NCBI GenBank assembly: GCA_013151535.1 | Contig: JAADIC010000013.1 | Location: 1-8,673, forward strand | DNA length: 8,673 nt | Source: Alphaproteobacteria bacterium | Lineage (GTDB): Bacteria > Pseudomonadota > Alphaproteobacteria > Rhodobacterales > Rhodobacteraceae | Direction of reading: 5' to 3' | Shown: in pieces, positions 1 to 5,838 of the stretch | Position numbering within the stretch: position 1 is the stretch's first letter | Layout: the number at the start of each line of letters is the position of its first letter | The notes under the pieces: generated by a model | The model's database searches: none | Told to the model about the DNA's origin: nothing | Seen by the model: only the letters and a program-made list of their open reading frames with translations | Program-made: the position numbers and the translations under genes

Positions 1-2
1 GC

Positions 3-419
3 TGGCCCTCGTTTTGCAACACGACATTCGCTGGGCCATCGCGAAAAATGACGGCGGGCATGGTTGATATCATGGGTTCCAGCGGCTTGGCCTGGCATCA
101 ATGGGACAAGCATGGGCGCTGCGCGGATCTGTCGGCGGCGGATTATTTTGCGGCGTCACGCGCGGCTTATGAGGCGGTTAACCGACCGGAAATCTTTCGC
201 AAATTGTTAAAGCCGTTGCGCTTTCCAGCGACGGTGGTTGAGGAGGCATTCCTGAAAGCGAACCCCGAATTGAGTGCGGATATGGTGAGTGTAACCTGCA
301 AACGCGGCCATTTTCAGGAAGTTCGGATCTGCCTGACAAAAGACCTCGAGCCACGACAATGCAGCGCCGATGTTGTGCAGGATTGCACGCAGAACGTTGT
401 GTTTCCGCCAGTGCGCTAG
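3..419 (+). CDS. Ribonuclease T2 family protein, C-terminal part (5' end outside window)
   Basis: This is the last 138 codons of a ribonuclease T2-family endoribonuclease, an enzyme that cleaves RNA through 2',3'-cyclic phosphates and is normally periplasmic or secreted. The frame is open from the window edge (first full codon TGG), so the start, signal peptide and first active-site motif (the HGLWP-type segment) lie outside. The second conserved active-site segment is clear: WHQWDKHGRC at bases 93-122, with the catalytic-type His and the Lys-His pair of the family. Cysteines just before and after this motif and several near the C-terminus (for example TCKRG, RICLT, RQCSA, QDCTQ) fit the disulfide-rich fold. 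The TAG stop at 417-419 lies inside the first, imperfect unit of the 8-bp tandem repeat that follows. The family call is confident. Whether the missing N-terminus is intact cannot be judged. Confidence 0.9.
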   Translation, partial: WPSFCNTTFAGPSRKMTAGMVDIMGSSGLAWHQWDKHGRCADLSAADYFAASRAAYEAVNRPEIFRKLLKPLRFPATVVEEAFLKANPELSADMVSVTCKRGHFQEVRICLTKDLEPRQCSADVVQDCTQNVVFPPVR

Positions 420-482
420 CGGGCTAGCGGGCTAGCGGGCTAGCGGGCTAGCGGGCTAGCGGGCTAGCGGGCTAGCGGGCTG
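413..482. repeat. 8-bp tandem repeat, unit GGGCTAGC
   Basis: Bases 421-476 are seven perfect head-to-tail copies of GGGCTAGC. A one-mismatch copy (GCGCTAGC, 413-420) precedes them and a decaying copy (GGGCTGGT) follows. The core GCTAGC is its own reverse complement, so any two units can pair as a hairpin in either transcript. Every unit carries TAG on both strands. Because 8 is not a multiple of 3, three consecutive units close all three frames in each direction. The array begins at the stop codon of the ribonuclease T2 gene and sits between two convergent genes. It may act as a transcription barrier or be a slippage-prone variable-number repeat; both are inferences. Confidence 0.95.
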
Positions 483-539
483 GTCGCAAAAATTCGTACG
501 GTTGAAAAGGAAAAAGGACCGGGTGGGAACAGTTGGATA

Positions 540-1538
540 TTAACCAATTTTCAAAACGATTTTCCCGACATGTCCCGGGCTCTCCAGCCTTTCGTGAGCG
601 GCAGTCGCATCTTCCAGATCAAATGTCGAATCCATGACTGGTGCAATTGTTCCAGCTTCCAACAATGGCCAAACATTCTCCCGAAGATCCTGCGCGATTT
701 CCGCCTTCGCCTGATCGCTTTGCGGGCGCAAGGTCGAGCCGGTAATCATCAGGCGTTTTACCATCACTTGCGCGAAGTTGATGTCGGCTTTTGGGCCACC
801 CAGAAACGCAATCATCACCAAGCGGCCATCATTGGCCAGGGCTTTGATATTTCGCGAAATATAGTCGCCACCGACCATGTCGAGGATCAAGTCAACACCC
901 CGTCCGCCAGTCGCATGACGCACCGCTTCGACATAATCCTGATCCTTGTAATTGACAGCCAGTTCCGCGCCCAGTTTCGTGCAAATTATGCATTTTTCAG
1001 AAGATCCCGCTGTGGTGAACACCCGCGCCCCGAATGCGCGCGCCAACTGGATGGCCGTGGTGCCGATGCCTGATGTTCCGCCATGCACCAAAAAGGTCTC
1101 GCCGCCGGTCAAACCGCCGCGCAGAAAGACATTTGTCCAGACTGTGAAATAGGTCTCGCACAGGGCGGCGGCGTTAACCATGTTCATGTCCGCAGGTATG
1201 GCCAGAGCGTGGTGTTGGTTGGTGACGCAATATTCCGCGTATCCGCCGCCGGGCAGCAGCGCGCACACCGCGTCACCCACGGCCCAGCGGCTGACGCCGG
1301 GGCCAGTTGCGACAACCACGCCCGCGCCTTCGAGCCCCGGCAAATCCGAGGCACCCGAGGGTGGCGCATAGGTTCCGGCGCGTTGTGCGGCGTCGGGGCG
1401 ATTGACGCCGGCGGCTTTCATGCGGATCAGGATTTCGCCGGGTCCCGGGGTGGGAACCTGGCGGGTTGTCTGGCGTAAAACCTCGGGGCCACCGGGTTTG
1501 CTGATCTCGATCACGCGCATTTCTTTTGGAATTTTCAT
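540..1538 (-). CDS. Zinc-independent NAD(P)H:quinone oxidoreductase (MDR superfamily, QOR/PIG3-like)
   Basis: A 332-residue medium-chain dehydrogenase/reductase of the quinone oxidoreductase branch, expected to use NADPH to reduce quinones or similar electrophiles in the cytoplasm. The N-terminal GroES-like part has the PGPGEILIRMKAAGVNRPD region (residues 31-49). The Rossmann domain carries HGGTSGIGTTAIQLA (152-166), the usual dinucleotide-binding loop. The structural zinc-binding cysteine cluster of alcohol dehydrogenases is absent, and length matches the family. The frame stays open up to base 1613, but that would overlap the upstream COQ9 gene. I chose ATG at 1538 because AGG/AAGG-rich sequence lies just upstream and family members begin close to the MRVIEI segment; ATG at 1520 is an alternative. 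It starts 16 nt after the COQ9 stop, so the two are probably co-transcribed. The exact substrate is unknown. Confidence 0.9.
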   Translation of the reverse strand: MKIPKEMRVIEISKPGGPEVLRQTTRQVPTPGPGEILIRMKAAGVNRPDAAQRAGTYAPPSGASDLPGLEGAGVVVATGPGVSRWAVGDAVCALLPGGGYAEYCVTNQHHALAIPADMNMVNAAALCETYFTVWTNVFLRGGLTGGETFLVHGGTSGIGTTAIQLARAFGARVFTTAGSSEKCIICTKLGAELAVNYKDQDYVEAVRHATGGRGVDLILDMVGGDYISRNIKALANDGRLVMIAFLGGPKADINFAQVMVKRLMITGSTLRPQSDQAKAEIAQDLRENVWPLLEAGTIAPVMDSTFDLEDATAAHERLESPGHVGKIVLKIG

Positions 1539-1554
1539 CGCCCTTAACCTTTTC

Positions 1555-2286
1555 CTAAGATTTCTCTGCCATAAACCCCGGCAGATCGGGCCTGCCATCC
1601 CGGTTGTTTCCACGGCCCGGGGCCTGCACTTTGTCCAGCCATTTTCCGGGTCCGCGCATGAACGCCTGCATTAAAGGATTTTTCTGAACACCGGCTTTGA
1701 ATTTTTCAAACTGCATGACATTCCCGATCCGCCGATCGAGGAACTGCCATGTGGCCAAATGATCTTCACTTTCATCGCCGAGCCAGAACAATAGAGTAGA
1801 GGAGTAAACCGCCGACAATATCGCGCGTTTGGAATACCAGTTCAGATCGTCAGATGTATCCCCAAGGGTGTTCCAGATCAGATCGCAGGTCTGCCAGATC
1901 GCTTCGGCCCCTTCCGCTGCATGGGCGGGAATGGCAAAGAATGTGACACCGCGCCGAACAATCTCGGGATCCGCAGCGGCTTCCAGACGGAACCGCACAA
2001 GGGCGGCCACCCGGGCGCTGTATCGAAGGGCCGTCAAATCCGTGGCTTTGGCGCGTGCCACCATTTCAGCGTCACCTTGCCGGTGATTGGCCAGCGCCAG
2101 ATCAAGTACGCCGCGTGGGCACGCCAGGTTGGCGAGCGCGGGTTCTATGCCCGAATCATGCTGGGCTGTGGCAAAGCTTTTTTCGCTCCAGCCATCGAAC
2201 GGGATATTTGGCAAAATGGCTGCCAGCAGGCGGCTGCGCGCCTCGTCCAGATGGTCTTTTTCGGATTTATGCGCTGTTTCCGTCAT
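1555..2286 (-). CDS. COQ9-family ubiquinone biosynthesis protein
   Basis: A 243-residue protein recognisable as COQ9-family, mainly from residues 147-170 (DLNWYSKRAILSAVYSSTLL, then FWLG), the most conserved block, and from the helical, TetR-like N-terminal half starting near DEARSRLLAAILPNIPFDGW (14-33). In mitochondria COQ9 binds a hydrophobic isoprenoid lipid and helps the COQ7 hydroxylase act on demethoxy-quinone. The bacterial homologues are assumed to assist ubiquinone synthesis at the membrane. The C-terminal tail (221-243) is polar and less conserved. ATG at 2286 is preferred over the longest frame (to 2364) because AAAGGAT precedes it at good spacing and because the extension would run into the promoter region of rpsU. 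The gene is divergent from rpsU and heads a two-gene unit with the quinone oxidoreductase, consistent with a shared role in quinone metabolism. Confidence 0.88.
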   Translation of the reverse strand: MTETAHKSEKDHLDEARSRLLAAILPNIPFDGWSEKSFATAQHDSGIEPALANLACPRGVLDLALANHRQGDAEMVARAKATDLTALRYSARVAALVRFRLEAAADPEIVRRGVTFFAIPAHAAEGAEAIWQTCDLIWNTLGDTSDDLNWYSKRAILSAVYSSTLLFWLGDESEDHLATWQFLDRRIGNVMQFEKFKAGVQKNPLMQAFMRGPGKWLDKVQAPGRGNNRDGRPDLPGFMAEKS

Positions 2287-2313
2287 CCCGTTATCCTTTG
2301 ACTTCCGGCCGTG

Positions 2314-2342
2314 TGGACAATGCCCGCAAGCCTTGCTATAGG
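2314..2342 (+). promoter_or_regulatory. Candidate sigma70-type promoter of rpsU
   Basis: TGGACA (2314-2319) and TATAGG (2337-2342) are separated by 17 nt and resemble -35 and -10 boxes (5/6 and 4/6 matches to the E. coli consensus). Transcription would begin near 2349, giving a leader of roughly 45 nt before rpsU. This is the best pair I could find by eye in the intergenic region. Confidence 0.45.
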
Positions 2343-2364
2343 GCCACTTCCTGCAACTCTGCAA
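2336..2364 (-). promoter_or_regulatory. Candidate promoter of the COQ9-quinone oxidoreductase unit
   Basis: Read on the minus strand, TTGCAG (2359-2364) is followed after 17 nt by CTATAG (2336-2341). CTATAG is self-complementary, so the same bases can serve as the -10 region of the divergent rpsU promoter. The -35 match is poor (3/6), so this is tentative. Confidence 0.3.
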
Positions 2365-2376
2365 CTCTAGACTTAG

Positions 2377-2393
2377 AAAGGTGGTGACACCAC
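2377..2393 (+). promoter_or_regulatory. rpsU ribosome-binding site within a short hairpin
   Basis: The Shine-Dalgarno sequence AAAGGTGGT lies just ahead of the rpsU ATG. Its 3' half is the left arm of a perfect inverted repeat, GTGGT (2381-2385), GAC loop, ACCAC (2389-2393), that abuts the start codon. Folding would mask part of the Shine-Dalgarno sequence and could tune translation. The stem is only 5 bp, so any regulatory role is inference. Confidence 0.45.
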
Positions 2394-2600
2394 ATGCAGG
2401 TATCGGTTCGTGATAACAATGTTGACCAGGCGCTTCGTGCGCTCAAGAAAAAACTGCAACGCGAAGGCGTTTTTCGTGAAATGAAGCTTCGGCAGCATTT
2501 CGAAAAGCCTTCCGTCAAGAAAGCCCGTGAAAAGGCCGAAGCGGTAAGACGCGCGCGCAAACTTGCCCGTAAAAAGGCCCAGCGCGAAGGTCTGCTGTAA
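2394..2600 (+). CDS. rpsU: 30S ribosomal protein S21
   Basis: A complete 68-residue bS21 protein of the small ribosomal subunit, which binds near the 3' end of 16S rRNA and takes part in translation initiation. It starts MQVSVRDNNVDQALRALKKK, followed by the conserved REGVFREMKLRQHFEKPSVK segment (residues 24-43) and a strongly basic helical tail rich in Arg, Lys and Ala. The length is normal for the family (about 70 residues). The start is fixed by the conserved N-terminus and by AAAGGTGGT upstream. It stands alone on the plus strand with its own candidate promoter and a strong terminator, divergent from the COQ9 gene. Identification is essentially certain. Confidence 0.98.
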   Translation: MQVSVRDNNVDQALRALKKKLQREGVFREMKLRQHFEKPSVKKAREKAEAVRRARKLARKKAQREGLL

Positions 2601-2646
2601 GCGGAATTCGACATTTGAACCGGCGCTGAACATCGCGCCAAACACG

Positions 2647-2680
2647 AACCCCCGAGGCACGCCCCGGGGGTTTAGTTTTT
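2647..2680 (+). terminator. Intrinsic terminator of rpsU
   Basis: A perfect 8-bp GC-rich stem, AACCCCCG (2647-2654) with CGGGGGTT (2665-2672), closes a 10-nt loop and is followed by a T-rich run ending TTTTT at 2680. A weaker 5-bp hairpin (GGCGC 2622-2626 with GCGCC 2635-2639) precedes it. It sits between rpsU and the convergent lipoprotein gene. The T-tract is on the plus strand, so it mainly serves rpsU. Confidence 0.9.
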
Positions 2681-2699
2681 CCGGCTCAGGATTTTCCGT

Positions 2700-3287
2700 T
2701 CAGGATTTCAAATCCTTACCCACGTCATTCTGGATGTATTCTTTTGTAGTCACACCCGGAATTGCCGCCATGCCCTTTATCGCACTCTTGGGCCAGATGC
2801 TGACCGGAAACCCCTCAAATCCGGGGGTCAGGCTTAACAAATGCGAGGTGTTCTGAGCGCAAAAACCATTTGCAGACGATCCATTGTCAATCGAAAGTCG
2901 CATCAATTGGTCAGCCGTCGCGCGCGACACAATCTTGGTCTGCATGACAACGCGAAACTTTTTGCGCGCATGATAATCAATGTAATATTGCAGCATTTTG
3001 GGGGTCAAACCATAGAGCATATCCGCCCGCTCCGGCACTGCCTTGTTATACCACGTCCCCGCCGGATCATACATTACCCGTTGTGACCCGTTGATTAGCA
3101 GGGCGCTGTGAGCCACGGAATTGCTGCCATTGGCAACCACCGAAATCAGGGTGATTGAAGACGGGCCGGGTTGGGAATAGGCCGCCTGCTGAACCCGTTG
3201 TTCCGAGGCCCATGGAAGTTGAGCCACTCCACAGGCCGACAAAAACAATAATCCTGCAAAAATGAATCCCAGTCGAATACGCGTCAT
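2700..3287 (-). CDS. Lipoprotein, second paralog of a tandem pair (possible permuted NlpC/P60-like fold)
   Basis: A 195-residue predicted lipoprotein. Residues 1-19 form a signal peptide with a basic start (MTRIR), a hydrophobic core and the lipobox LSAC, so Cys19 should be lipidated. The mature part aligns along its length with the product of the gene upstream. Shared elements are AHSALLING with His60, YDPAG with Asp74, the VPER segment, YHARK near 105-109, and GFCAQNT with Cys143, followed by a PGFE motif and a C-terminal IPGV. One conserved His in the N-terminal half and one Cys in the C-terminal half is the order seen in permuted NlpC/P60 (YiiX- or DUF4105-like) proteins, so a papain-like hydrolase is possible; this is inference from layout. 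ATG at 3287 follows GGAGAGG closely. The gene lies 25 nt behind its paralog, implying co-transcription. I do not recognise a named function. Confidence 0.8.
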   Translation of the reverse strand: MTRIRLGFIFAGLLFLSACGVAQLPWASEQRVQQAAYSQPGPSSITLISVVANGSNSVAHSALLINGSQRVMYDPAGTWYNKAVPERADMLYGLTPKMLQYYIDYHARKKFRVVMQTKIVSRATADQLMRLSIDNGSSANGFCAQNTSHLLSLTPGFEGFPVSIWPKSAIKGMAAIPGVTTKEYIQNDVGKDLKS

Positions 3288-3312
3288 GACCTCTCCTATC
3301 TATTAGGTGTTT

Positions 3313-3873
3313 CTAGTCGTCTTCAAATATCTTTTCAGTTTTGACCCCCGGCAATTCCGCAAATCTTTTCATGATTTTGACCGGTAAAAAGCTGTGCCCG
3401 ATGCTTTCAAAACCAGGCACCTTGGCCAGAATATTTGTCGTGGAATTGCCGCAAAACCCGCTGGGAACAGCGCCGTAATTCTTGGCCAGTTGATAGACCT
3501 GTTCGGCAATTTCAGGCGTGACTTCAACGGTTTGCGTAACAACATGCCATTCCCTGCGGGCATGAAAACCATAATAGGCGCGTAACATTACCGGGTTCAT
3601 ACCATAGACGAAATCGTTGCGCTCGGGTGCCTGCGGGCTTTTGAAATTGCCAGCCGGATCAAACACAACCCGTTGCTGAGCGTTGATGACCAATGCGGAA
3701 TGGCCGCCGCTGCCATTGCCGTTATTGATGACTGTGACCAGTGTGACTGACGGCGGGCCGTCATCCACATAGGCGGCTTTGGCGACAGCTTCGTCGCTGG
3801 CCCAAATCTTTTCGCCACTACAGGCGGCGAGTGCCATGACCAATAAAAGCGGTAATAATGTGCGAATTCTCAA
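3313..3873 (-). CDS. Lipoprotein, first paralog of a tandem pair, probable TTG start
   Basis: A 186-residue predicted lipoprotein if started at TTG 3873. That start gives MRIRTLLPLLLVMALAAC, a textbook lipoprotein signal with lipobox LAAC and Cys18. The in-frame ATG at 4002 would add 43 residues that are not signal-like and would bury the signal sequence internally, so I reject it. The mature protein shares with its neighbour the GGHSALVIN block (His58), FDPAG (Asp72), the APER segment, FHARR (103-107), GFCGNST (Cys141) and PGFE. The His/Asp/Cys pattern suggests a permuted NlpC/P60-type papain-like domain facing the periplasm, but the catalytic assignment is inferred and the substrate unknown. 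It is the first gene of a likely two-gene unit. About 200 nt of non-coding DNA lie upstream. Confidence 0.78.
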   Translation of the reverse strand: MRIRTLLPLLLVMALAACSGEKIWASDEAVAKAAYVDDGPPSVTLVTVINNGNGSGGHSALVINAQQRVVFDPAGNFKSPQAPERNDFVYGMNPVMLRAYYGFHARREWHVVTQTVEVTPEIAEQVYQLAKNYGAVPSGFCGNSTTNILAKVPGFESIGHSFLPVKIMKRFAELPGVKTEKIFEDD

Positions 3874-3879
3874 CGTCAG

Positions 3880-3885
3880 CTCCCC
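3880..3885 (-). promoter_or_regulatory. Ribosome-binding site supporting the TTG start of the first lipoprotein
   Basis: On the minus strand GGGGAG ends 6 nt before TTG 3873-3871, good Shine-Dalgarno spacing. A CTG codon lies immediately after it and is too close to serve as the start. Together with the lipoprotein signal sequence beginning at that point, this decides the start. Confidence 0.6.
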
Positions 3886-4079
3886 AGTTTTTTGGCAGCC
3901 ACAAGTTGTGACCGTCCGCCATCCCCGCCACAAATCCGTGTGATTCTCAAGGGTTGAGCGATGAGCAAAGCAAGATTGTTGCGAAAGAGGCGCAAAACGC
4001 ACGGTAATGTGATCCGTACATTTTCACAAATGCAGTCAATTCGCTGTGATTGATCGTGGCGTTTCGAGACCGGAAACGG

Positions 4080-4214
4080 TCAGCTATTGAAGATAGCCAG
4101 AAAAATCAGCGTACCAATGCTGATGCCGCCAACCCAAAGCGAAACCTTGATAAAACCGCCAAAGGTTTTTTGCTGCGCGCTGACGTCCATGGAACCATGT
4201 TTGTATTCGGCCAT
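4080..4214 (-). CDS. aa3-type cytochrome c oxidase subunit IV
   Basis: A 44-residue membrane peptide beginning MAEYKHGSMDVSAQQKTFGG and continuing into a single hydrophobic segment (about residues 21-42), ending IFNS. This matches the small bacterial subunit IV found in alphaproteobacterial aa3 cytochrome c oxidases, where one transmembrane helix packs against the core subunits in the inner membrane; it is not required for activity in the studied cases. ATG at 4214 is chosen over upstream in-frame ATGs because the family begins at this MAEYKHG segment and AAGGGAAG lies upstream. The catalytic subunit genes are not nearby and the gene appears monocistronic, which is usual for this subunit. A small palindrome (GACCG and CGGTC arms, 4068-4081) covers the stop codon but has no T-tract. 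Confidence 0.92.
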   Translation of the reverse strand: MAEYKHGSMDVSAQQKTFGGFIKVSLWVGGISIGTLIFLAIFNS

Positions 4215-4241
4215 TTTATTCTTCCCTTGCATTTTCTTTGT

Positions 4242-4269
4242 TTCTAGCCCGCGTTGGGCCGCACTGTAA
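4242..4269 (-). promoter_or_regulatory. Weak candidate promoter of the oxidase subunit IV gene
   Basis: On the minus strand TTACAG (4264-4269) and CTAGAA (4242-4247) are separated by 16 nt, about 28 nt ahead of the start codon. Both boxes match the consensus only moderately. It is listed because the gene is separated from its upstream neighbour and needs its own promoter. Confidence 0.22.
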
Positions 4270-4313
4270 CTGCGTCTTGGCGTCCTATGGCGCAGAATCG
4301 GCTGCAAGGCAAG

Positions 4314-4787
4314 TTAGCCCTTGCTCGAGGCCGGATTTTCAAACGCGGCAGCAAGGCGAAAGCCAATGCGATTGGCCTCTTTGGTCTGGCTTTCCTTGGG
4401 GGCGGCGCGCAGCATTACGTTGAGCTGGCCTACATGCTGCACCAGTTGGGTTTTGGCACCAGTCATATCGGTACCGTAAAATGTCAGGATGTCGGGCGCG
4501 AAAAAGCCGATGCCCTGAATGCGCATGACGCCCATTTCACCGCCCGCAAACCCCATGCCGATTTCGTGGTCACCATCCAGCGTTTTCTCGAAATTCTGGA
4601 TGTAAAGCACAAGGCGCTCGTAGGCCCATTGCGCTTCGGATTTATCTTCAAGCGGGGTGTTACCGATTTCCGGCGGCAGGGGCATTTCCTCGGGGGTTTT
4701 GTGCATGTCGGGGTCACAATGGGCGACTTTGGCATCGGGCAAAGCGGCGGCCTCGACGGTTTCGGCGGTAGTTTCTATTTCGTCCAT
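4314..4787 (-). CDS. DUF6173-like protein of unknown function
   Basis: A 157-residue soluble protein with no signal peptide or membrane segment. The first 45 residues are acidic and proline-rich and probably disordered. The conserved core runs from EAQWAYERLVLYIQNFEK (51-68) through DHEIGMGFAGG (73-83), RIQGIGFFAPDILTFYG (89-105) and TQLVQHVGQLNVMLRA (113-128). I recognise this as the DUF6173-type domain common in Rhodobacteraceae, from memory of the pattern rather than a search; its biochemical role is not known. ATG at 4787 is chosen because AAGGGG precedes it at good spacing and it sits 10 nt after the MBL-hydrolase stop. An earlier in-frame ATG at 4826 would overlap that gene. It is the last gene of the acyl-CoA dehydrogenase operon. 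Confidence 0.75.
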   Translation of the reverse strand: MDEIETTAETVEAAALPDAKVAHCDPDMHKTPEEMPLPPEIGNTPLEDKSEAQWAYERLVLYIQNFEKTLDGDHEIGMGFAGGEMGVMRIQGIGFFAPDILTFYGTDMTGAKTQLVQHVGQLNVMLRAAPKESQTKEANRIGFRLAAAFENPASSKG

Positions 4788-4797
4788 TTCTGCCCCT

Positions 4798-5838
4798 TCA
4801 GGTTTTCTGCCAGAGCCACGCGTCATCGGCGCGACGGGTGCGGCTGATCTGGCCGAGATGGTAAAGATGATTGAGATGAGCCAGGGATTCAACCAGCGCG
4901 AGGCCATATTCGCCCTCGCCGATCTTTCTTTTGAACAGAATGGAGAAACATTCGGCAGCGGTTTTAGGCTCGGTCACAAATTCCAGCAGGCGAATAAGGG
5001 CGGAATGGTGGTTCTCGATCAGCGCCCGCATGCGCACAGGCAGGCCGGTGAAGGGCAGTTTGTGGCCGGGCAGCACCAAATGATCCTCGCGCGCGAATTG
5101 CGACAGGCGTTCGCAGGCTTCCAGCCATTCGGCCAAAGGGTCGGCATCGGGCTCGGTTGCGTAAACACCGATATTGGGGCTGATGGAGGACAGGATTTGA
5201 TCGCCCGCCAGCAGCAAGGGTTCATCCAGACACCAGAATGTGGCATGCTCGGGCGCGTGGCCATTGCCCATACGCACATGCCATTTGCGCCCGCCGATTT
5301 CCAGAATTTGCCCTTCCTGAATGCGTTTGAAGCCCAGCGGCATCGGGGCGACGATGTCGGAATAAAGGAACGGGCGTTCCGATTGGCGCTTGGCGTAAAG
5401 GGCGGGCTCCATGCCACCGGCGCGGTAATGGGCCAGCGTTTCTTCCTTCTGCACCTCGTGATGATCGAGCGTCAGCATGCGCGCGAACAACCAAGCGGTG
5501 CGGGTTGTCCAAAGTTCGGTGCCAAATTCCGACTGCATCCAGCCCGCCAGCCCGATGTGATCGGGATGGTGGTGGGTGACGATGACGCGTTTGATCGGCA
5601 GGCCCTTGAGCGGCCCCTCCATGATCGCGTGCCAGATATTTCGCGCGCGATTGGAGGCGAAACCGGTGTCAATCACCGTCCAGCCGTCGCTTTCGCGCAA
5701 GGCGTAAACATTGACGTGATCGAGCTTCATCGGCAACGGTAGGCGCAGCCACAGGATACCGTCGGCAACCTCGATCGCTTCGCCCTCAAGCGGAATGGTT
5801 TCAAACGGGTGGCGAATCGGGGTCATGCTTGCGTCCAT
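4798..5838 (-). CDS. MBL-fold metallo-hydrolase with C-terminal winged-helix-like region
   Basis: A 346-residue metallo-beta-lactamase-fold hydrolase, presumably cytoplasmic. The metal-binding motifs appear in order: THHHPDH (88-94), GNGHAPEH with His194, the aspartate of AGDQIL (Asp213) and PGHKLPF with His259. These give the usual two-metal site. The region after about residue 265 (including TAAECFSILFKR and LALVESLAHLNHLYHLGQI) resembles the winged-helix tail found in LACTB2/BLACT-type members. Its ATG directly follows the TAG stop of the acyl-CoA dehydrogenase gene with no intervening base, suggesting translational coupling; a second in-frame ATG at 5826 is possible. It could hydrolyse a thioester or another ester linked to the neighbouring acyl-CoA reaction, but the fold does not reveal the substrate. 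Confidence 0.88.
   Translation of the reverse strand: MDASMTPIRHPFETIPLEGEAIEVADGILWLRLPLPMKLDHVNVYALRESDGWTVIDTGFASNRARNIWHAIMEGPLKGLPIKRVIVTHHHPDHIGLAGWMQSEFGTELWTTRTAWLFARMLTLDHHEVQKEETLAHYRAGGMEPALYAKRQSERPFLYSDIVAPMPLGFKRIQEGQILEIGGRKWHVRMGNGHAPEHATFWCLDEPLLLAGDQILSSISPNIGVYATEPDADPLAEWLEACERLSQFAREDHLVLPGHKLPFTGLPVRMRALIENHHSALIRLLEFVTEPKTAAECFSILFKRKIGEGEYGLALVESLAHLNHLYHLGQISRTRRADDAWLWQKT

Noticed and set aside
570..1478. Several plus-strand open frames opposite the quinone oxidoreductase gene
   Set aside because: They are antisense shadows of a well-conserved gene, and their products show no recognisable motifs.
2601..2646. Possible small RNA or peptide between rpsU and its terminator
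   Set aside because: There are only about 45 bases, with one weak 5-bp hairpin and no start codon with a ribosome-binding site.
4008..4028. Inverted repeat TGTGA-N11-TCACA upstream of the lipoprotein pair, resembling a CRP/FNR-type half-site pair
   Set aside because: CRP-family sites have a spacer of about 4-6 nt. The 11-nt spacer does not fit, and 5-bp arms occur often by chance.
4060..4081. Overlapping small hairpins at the end of the oxidase subunit IV gene (CGTTTC/GAAACG and GACCG/CGGTC)
   Set aside because: The stems are only 5-6 bp and no T-tract follows on the minus strand, so I do not call a terminator.
4826..4907. Longer start for the DUF6173-like protein overlapping the MBL gene
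   Set aside because: ATG at 4787 has AAGGGG at good spacing just after the MBL stop, and the extension encodes MBL sequence in another frame.
4657..5742. A 361-codon plus-strand open frame opposite the MBL hydrolase gene
   Set aside because: The opposite strand carries all MBL metal-binding motifs, while this product has no family features. GC-rich antisense frames are often open by chance.
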